Part shown: positions 60,376-64,000 of the stretch, piece after piece
Numbering within the stretch: position 1 is the first letter of the stretch
How the letters are laid out: each line of letters starts with the position of its first letter
Origin: Oxalobacteraceae bacterium OTU3CAMAD1
GTDB lineage: Bacteria > Pseudomonadota > Gammaproteobacteria > Burkholderiales > Burkholderiaceae_D
NCBI GenBank assembly: GCA_024123915.1
Contig: CP099650.1
Location: 2,418,001 to 2,482,000, forward strand
DNA: 64,000 nucleotides
Direction of reading: 5' to 3'
Notes under the pieces: generated by a model
Databases searched by the model: none
Seen by the model: only the letters and a program-made list of their open reading frames with translations
What the model was told of the DNA's origin: nothing
Position numbers and translations under genes: made by a program

Positions 60376-60783
60376 ATGGCAATCGAACGCACCCTGTCGA
60401 TCATCAAACCAGACGCAGTTGCAAAAAACGTTATCGGCCAAATCTACAGCCGTTTCGAAGGCGCTGGCCTGAAGATCGTTGCTGCTCAAATGAAGCAGCT
60501 GTCGCGTGAAGAGGCTGAAGGTTTCTACGCTGCGCACAAAGAGCGCGGCTTCTTCAAGGACCTGGTCGACTTCATGGTCTCGGGCCCAGTCATGATCCAG
60601 GCACTGGAAGGCGAAAACGCCGTCCTGAAAAACCGCGAACTGATGGGCGCTACCGATCCTAAGAAGGCAGAAAAAGGCACCATCCGTGCTGACTTCGCCG
60701 ATTCGATCGACGCTAACGCCGTTCACGGTTCCGACGCTGTCGAAGCCGCTGCAGTTGAAATTGCCTACTTCTTCGGCAAGTAA
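60376..60783 (+). CDS. ndk: Nucleoside diphosphate kinase
   Basis: Transfers phosphate between nucleoside triphosphates and diphosphates; 135 aa, normal length. Starts [20 protein letters not shown]; the phospho-His is His117 in NAVHGSDA. Codon use is strongly biased toward favoured codons, as expected for a highly expressed gene. The 281 bp upstream hold no gene; AT-rich sequence near 60300-60355 is the likely promoter/leader. Confidence 0.97.
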   Translation: MAIERTLSIIKPDAVAKNVIGQIYSRFEGAGLKIVAAQMKQLSREEAEGFYAAHKERGFFKDLVDFMVSGPVMIQALEGENAVLKNRELMGATDPKKAEKGTIRADFADSIDANAVHGSDAVEAAAVEIAYFFGK

Positions 60784-60798
60784 TTCGTTGTAGTACCC

Positions 60799-60832
60799 CG
60801 TTTCCGCCTCCGCGCGGAAACGGAGTTTTTTT
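60799..60832 (+). terminator. ndk terminator
   Basis: A 9-bp stem CGTTTCCGC/GCGGAAACG with a 6-nt loop (60799-60822), then GAG and T7. rlmN starts 22 bp beyond. Confidence 0.85.
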
Positions 60833-60853
60833 AGAACTGTTTTGAAATTTGCA

Positions 60854-62038
60854 ATGGGTACAACCTTGAACGCACCTCTGACCAACTTGCTGGACTTCGA
60901 TCCCGCGCAGCTCATCGCTTATTGCGCCGAGTTGGGGGAGAAGCCGTTCCGCGCCAAGCAACTGCAACGCTGGATCCATCAATTCGGCGCGTCGGACTTC
61001 GACGCCATGACCGATCTGGCCAAGTCGCTGCGCGACAAACTGAAAACCCGCGCCCACGTCACGGCGCCCGCCATCATCAGCGACCACACGTCCACCGACG
61101 GCACGCGCAAATGGCTGGTCGACGTCGGCAACGGCAACGCGGTCGAAACCGTGTTCATCCCGGAAGAAAACCGTGGCACGCTGTGCATTTCCACCCAGGC
61201 CGGCTGCGCCGTCAACTGCCGCTTCTGCTCGACGGGCAAGCAGGGTTTCAGCCGCAACCTGAGCGTCGGCGAGATCATCGGCCAGCTGTGGATGGCCGAG
61301 TTCGAACTGCGCCGCACCAAGGGCATCGAGCCGGGTCCGAAGGGCGAGCGCCAGATCACCAACGTCGTCATGATGGGCATGGGCGAGCCGCTGCTGAACT
61401 TCGAGCCGACCGCCACCGCCCTCAAGCTGATGCTCGATGATAACGCCTACGGCCTGTCGCGCCGCCGCGTGACCCTGTCGACGTCCGGCGTGGTGCCGAT
61501 GATGGACAAGCTGTCGCAGGAAGTGCCGGTGGCGCTGGCGGTGTCGCTGCACGCGTCCAACGACGAGCTGCGCAGCAGCCTGATCCCGCTGAACAAAAAG
61601 TACCCGCTCAAGGAACTGATGGCCGCCTGCAAGCGCTATCTGGAGTTCGCCCCACGCGACTTCATTACCTTCGAGTACTGCATGCTCGACGGCGTCAACG
61701 ACAGCGACGAGAACGCCCGCGAACTGATCGCGCTGGTGCAGGACCGCCAGTTCGGCGTCAACTGCAAATTCAACCTGATTCCGTTCAATCCGTTCCCGGA
61801 ATCCGGCCTGCTGCGCTCGAAGAACCCGCGCATCAAGGCGTTCGCCCAGATCCTGGTCGACGCCGGCATCGTCACCACCATCCGCAAGACGCGCGGCGAC
61901 GATATCGACGCCGCCTGCGGCCAGTTGGCCGGCGAAGTCCAGGACCGCACCAAGGTGGCGCAGCGGATGGAAAAGATGGCCGAGTACCAGCAAAAGTTCG
62001 GCGCCAATTTCGGCAAGATCGTGGAGATCACTTCCTGA
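60854..62038 (+). CDS. rlmN: 23S rRNA (adenine-2503-C2)-methyltransferase RlmN
   Basis: Radical-SAM enzyme that methylates A2503 of 23S rRNA and some tRNAs; 394 aa. The CxxxCxxC motif lies at 118-125 (GCAVNCRFC), followed by [10 protein letters not shown]; the ATG at 60854 is preferred over the upstream TTG at 60842. The TGA at 62036-62038 overlaps the pilW ATG. Confidence 0.95.
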   Translation: MGTTLNAPLTNLLDFDPAQLIAYCAELGEKPFRAKQLQRWIHQFGASDFDAMTDLAKSLRDKLKTRAHVTAPAIISDHTSTDGTRKWLVDVGNGNAVETVFIPEENRGTLCISTQAGCAVNCRFCSTGKQGFSRNLSVGEIIGQLWMAEFELRRTKGIEPGPKGERQITNVVMMGMGEPLLNFEPTATALKLMLDDNAYGLSRRRVTLSTSGVVPMMDKLSQEVPVALAVSLHASNDELRSSLIPLNKKYPLKELMAACKRYLEFAPRDFITFEYCMLDGVNDSDENARELIALVQDRQFGVNCKFNLIPFNPFPESGLLRSKNPRIKAFAQILVDAGIVTTIRKTRGDDIDAACGQLAGEVQDRTKVAQRMEKMAEYQQKFGANFGKIVEITS

Positions 62039-62865
62039 TGACGCTCCTGGCGCAGCGTAGCCGGCGGCTCGTCGCGCTCGGGTTGATTCCGGCGCTGGCG
62101 GGGACGTTGGCCGGTTGCGCCTCGGGGCCGGAACGCGGCAACAGCGGCCAGGCCGAGCTGACCACCGCGTCCGACCAGACCGGCGTCCAGCGCAAGGTCG
62201 AGATCCGCATGCAGCTGGCGGTCGGCTATTACGAGCAGGGCCAGTACACGTTCGCGCTTGACGAGGTCAAGATGGCGCTGGTGGCCGATCCGCAGTACGC
62301 CGACGGCTACGGCATGCGCGGCCTGATTTATCAGGCCATGGGGGAGAACGGCCTGGCCGAGGATAACTTTGTCCGCGCGCGCAAACTCGCGCCGGGCAAT
62401 CCGGATCTGGCCAACAATTATGGTTCTTTCCTGTGCCAGAACGGCCGGGTGGCGGAGGCGATGCCGCTGTTTGACACCGCGCTGGGCAACCGCATCTATC
62501 GTTCGCCGGCGTCGGCCGCGAACAACGCCGGGTCCTGCGCGCTGAAGACCAAGGATTACGCCAGCGCGGAGCGTTATCTGCTGCAAGCCTTGCAGTTGAC
62601 GCCCGACCTGCCGGCCACCAACGCCAATCTGGCGCGGGTATATTTTGAAAAGCGCGATTATGTGCGCGCCAATTTCTTCATAACCCGTCTGAACAAGGTG
62701 GCAAAGATGGAGAGCCTGACGGCCGATGTGCTGTGGCTCGGGATTAAGGTGCAGCATAAGGTGGGCGATAAGGGGGCTGAAGCTGCTTGGGCGACGCAAT
62801 TGCGCCGCCACCACCCCGGCTCGACCGAATATGCTGCTTATCAACGTGGGGCGTTTGATGAGTGA
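62038..62865 (+). CDS. pilW: Type IV pilus biogenesis lipoprotein PilW/PilF
   Basis: A 275-aa outer-membrane lipoprotein needed for PilQ secretin assembly. Signal peptide with lipobox LAGCASG near residue 24; five to six TPRs between residues 60 and 240 (VEIRMQLAVGYYEQGQYTFALDEV, ADGYGMRGLIYQAMGENGLAEDNF). The start overlaps the rlmN stop (TGATG); it sits in the conserved rlmN-pilW-rodZ-ispG order. Confidence 0.93.
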   Translation: MTLLAQRSRRLVALGLIPALAGTLAGCASGPERGNSGQAELTTASDQTGVQRKVEIRMQLAVGYYEQGQYTFALDEVKMALVADPQYADGYGMRGLIYQAMGENGLAEDNFVRARKLAPGNPDLANNYGSFLCQNGRVAEAMPLFDTALGNRIYRSPASAANNAGSCALKTKDYASAERYLLQALQLTPDLPATNANLARVYFEKRDYVRANFFITRLNKVAKMESLTADVLWLGIKVQHKVGDKGAEAAWATQLRRHHPGSTEYAAYQRGAFDE

Positions 62866-63886
62866 GACAGGGATACCAATGAATTCAGAGTGGGCAGAAC
62901 CGCCGAAAAAAGACCAGGGCAGCACCAGCCTGGCCACGCCCGGAGCACAACTGGCCGCCCAGCGCGAAGCGATGGGCATGTCGGTGGAACAGATCGCCGA
63001 CCAGCTCAAGCTGGCGCCGCGCCAGGTCGTCGCGCTGGAAGCGGGCGATTACGCCTCCTTGCCAAATATGGCGGTGGTGCGTGGTTTCGTCCGCGCCTAC
63101 GCCAAGGTGGTCAAGCTGGACCCGACGCCGCTGGTGGCGATGATCGCGGTGATCTCCCCGACCAGTCCCGAGGCCGCGCCACCGCGCACGCAACGGGCCG
63201 CCGAGTTTTCGGAGTCGCGCTTCCCGCTGATGACCGACCGTTCGTCCGGCCGTGGCGGCTGGATGGTGGGCGCCGTCGTGGTGGCCGCCGCGTTGATCGG
63301 CGGCGGCGTGTACGCCTACCAGAGCGGTTTGATTTCGACCTCGATGTTCGAGCGCGCCAGCGGTGACCCCGCCGCCAGCGCCGTGACCGAGCTGCCCAAG
63401 CCGATCGATTCGACCATGCCGCTGGAGACGACCCTGGTCAAGCCGGGCCAGGAAACGACGACGCTGCAGTCGCCGAATGTGCCGCTGATTTCGGTGCCGC
63501 CGCCAGGCGCGTCGACCAATCCTGCCGACGCTGCGAGCGCGCCGGCAGGCGCCCCCGCACCAGCCGCCGCGACGACGACCACCGCGCCAGCGACCGGCGC
63601 GCCGGCCGCGCAGGTGCTGCCGCCCGCCGCCTCTCCGGCAGCGGCGACCGGCACGCAGCTGGTGCTGGAAGTGACGGCCGATTCGTGGGTGGAGATTCGC
63701 CGTCCCGGCACCAAGCCGCTGATTTCGCGCCTGGTCAAGGCGGGCAGCACCGAGACCTTCGATATCAAGGATCCGGCGCTGCTGATCGTCGGTAAACCTG
63801 ACGGGGTGAAGGCTACTTTGGGCGGCGCGCCACTGGCGCTGCCACCGGTCGCCGGGGGCACGATCTCCCGCGTGAATATCAAGTAA
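62858..63886 (+). CDS. rodZ: RodZ-like cytoskeletal protein
   Basis: A 342-aa bitopic protein. N-terminal helix-turn-helix domain (AQREAMGMSVEQIADQLKL and QVVALEAGDYASLPNMAVVRGFVRAYA), one TM near residues 137-158, a Pro/Ala/Thr-rich periplasmic linker, and a C-terminal DUF4115 beta domain (VLEVTADSWVEIRR). Links MreB to the membrane. It starts at 62858, overlapping pilW, with GTGGGG upstream; ATG 62879 with AGGGA is an alternative. Confidence 0.9.
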   Translation: MSETGIPMNSEWAEPPKKDQGSTSLATPGAQLAAQREAMGMSVEQIADQLKLAPRQVVALEAGDYASLPNMAVVRGFVRAYAKVVKLDPTPLVAMIAVISPTSPEAAPPRTQRAAEFSESRFPLMTDRSSGRGGWMVGAVVVAAALIGGGVYAYQSGLISTSMFERASGDPAASAVTELPKPIDSTMPLETTLVKPGQETTTLQSPNVPLISVPPPGASTNPADAASAPAGAPAPAAATTTTAPATGAPAAQVLPPAASPAAATGTQLVLEVTADSWVEIRRPGTKPLISRLVKAGSTETFDIKDPALLIVGKPDGVKATLGGAPLALPPVAGGTISRVNIK

Positions 63887-63940
63887 GCGTATTAAGTAAA
63901 TAATTAAACAAGTTAAACCAGTCAGCACGAGCAAACAGCC

Positions 63941-64000
63941 ATGTCATCTACGCAAACAGCTATTCCTTCGGGACCGTCGAATCGCCGCGCCAGCCGCAGC
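63941..64000 (+). CDS. ispG: Start of a gene, probably ispG (cut by window edge)
   Basis: Only 20 codons are visible (ending SNRRASRS). Position directly after rodZ and an N-terminal RR-K/A-S stretch fit ispG (4-hydroxy-3-methylbut-2-enyl-diphosphate synthase), which follows rodZ in many betaproteobacteria. The identification rests mainly on gene order. Confidence 0.5.
   Translation, partial: MSSTQTAIPSGPSNRRASRS

Overview
The window is a GC-rich chromosomal segment from a betaproteobacterium. It is most likely an Oxalobacteraceae member of the Massilia, Duganella or Janthinobacterium type. That placement rests on gene order and protein character seen by eye, not on a database search. The clues are tandem cyanophycin synthetases, a DUF2863 protein, the order mdh / GntR regulator / sdhCDAB / sdhE / gltA / odhAB / lpd / zapE, the surE-pcm-nlpD-rpoS cluster, and rlmN-pilW-rodZ-ispG at the right edge.

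Layout. Positions 0.1-4.9 kb hold two cyanophycin synthetase genes, a shortened one with a degenerate second ATP site followed by a canonical one. Positions 5-10.9 kb hold a catalase with an OxyR-like promoter, a cytosolic M14 carboxypeptidase, a CYTH phosphatase, and small or uncharacterised genes. At 11-13.1 kb there is a multidomain polysaccharide-lyase lipoprotein. Positions 13.2-25.2 kb are a TCA-cycle block: acnA, a CitE-like lyase, mdh, a divergent GntR regulator, sdhCDAB, sdhE and gltA. Positions 25.2-31.5 kb are an accessory stretch separating gltA from odhA: an XRE/membrane pair, PilZ, an AT-richer gene pair, BlaI, a leucine-rich-repeat kinase, an MBL protein and LysR. Positions 31.7-39.7 kb hold odhA-odhB-(PspC-like)-lpd, then zapE and a coiled-coil exported protein. 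Positions 39.8-43.0 kb hold a PP2C phosphatase, a DUF465 protein and an XPD/DinG-type helicase.

Positions 43.0-46.0 kb are the most interesting segment. A palindromic repeat and about 240 bp of hairpin-rich DNA precede a two-gene module, a TIR-domain protein plus a KGGxGR-type P-loop ATPase with TPRs. It is inserted directly upstream of the conserved surE-pcm-nlpD-rpoS cluster. I infer a signalling or anti-phage conflict system.

Positions 46-64 kb are housekeeping: rlmD, an alpha-2-macroglobulin/pbpC envelope-defence pair, a Bax-inhibitor-like protein, ndk, and rlmN-pilW-rodZ-ispG (the last cut by the window edge).

Two families of palindromic intergenic repeats are dispersed here. A 62-65 bp element built on a GGGGTCGTACCCC dyad has four copies, each starting 7-19 bp after a stop codon. 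A 94-97 bp element with GTAGGGCGGATTA termini has two copies. I saw no tRNA, rRNA, CRISPR array or complete insertion sequence.
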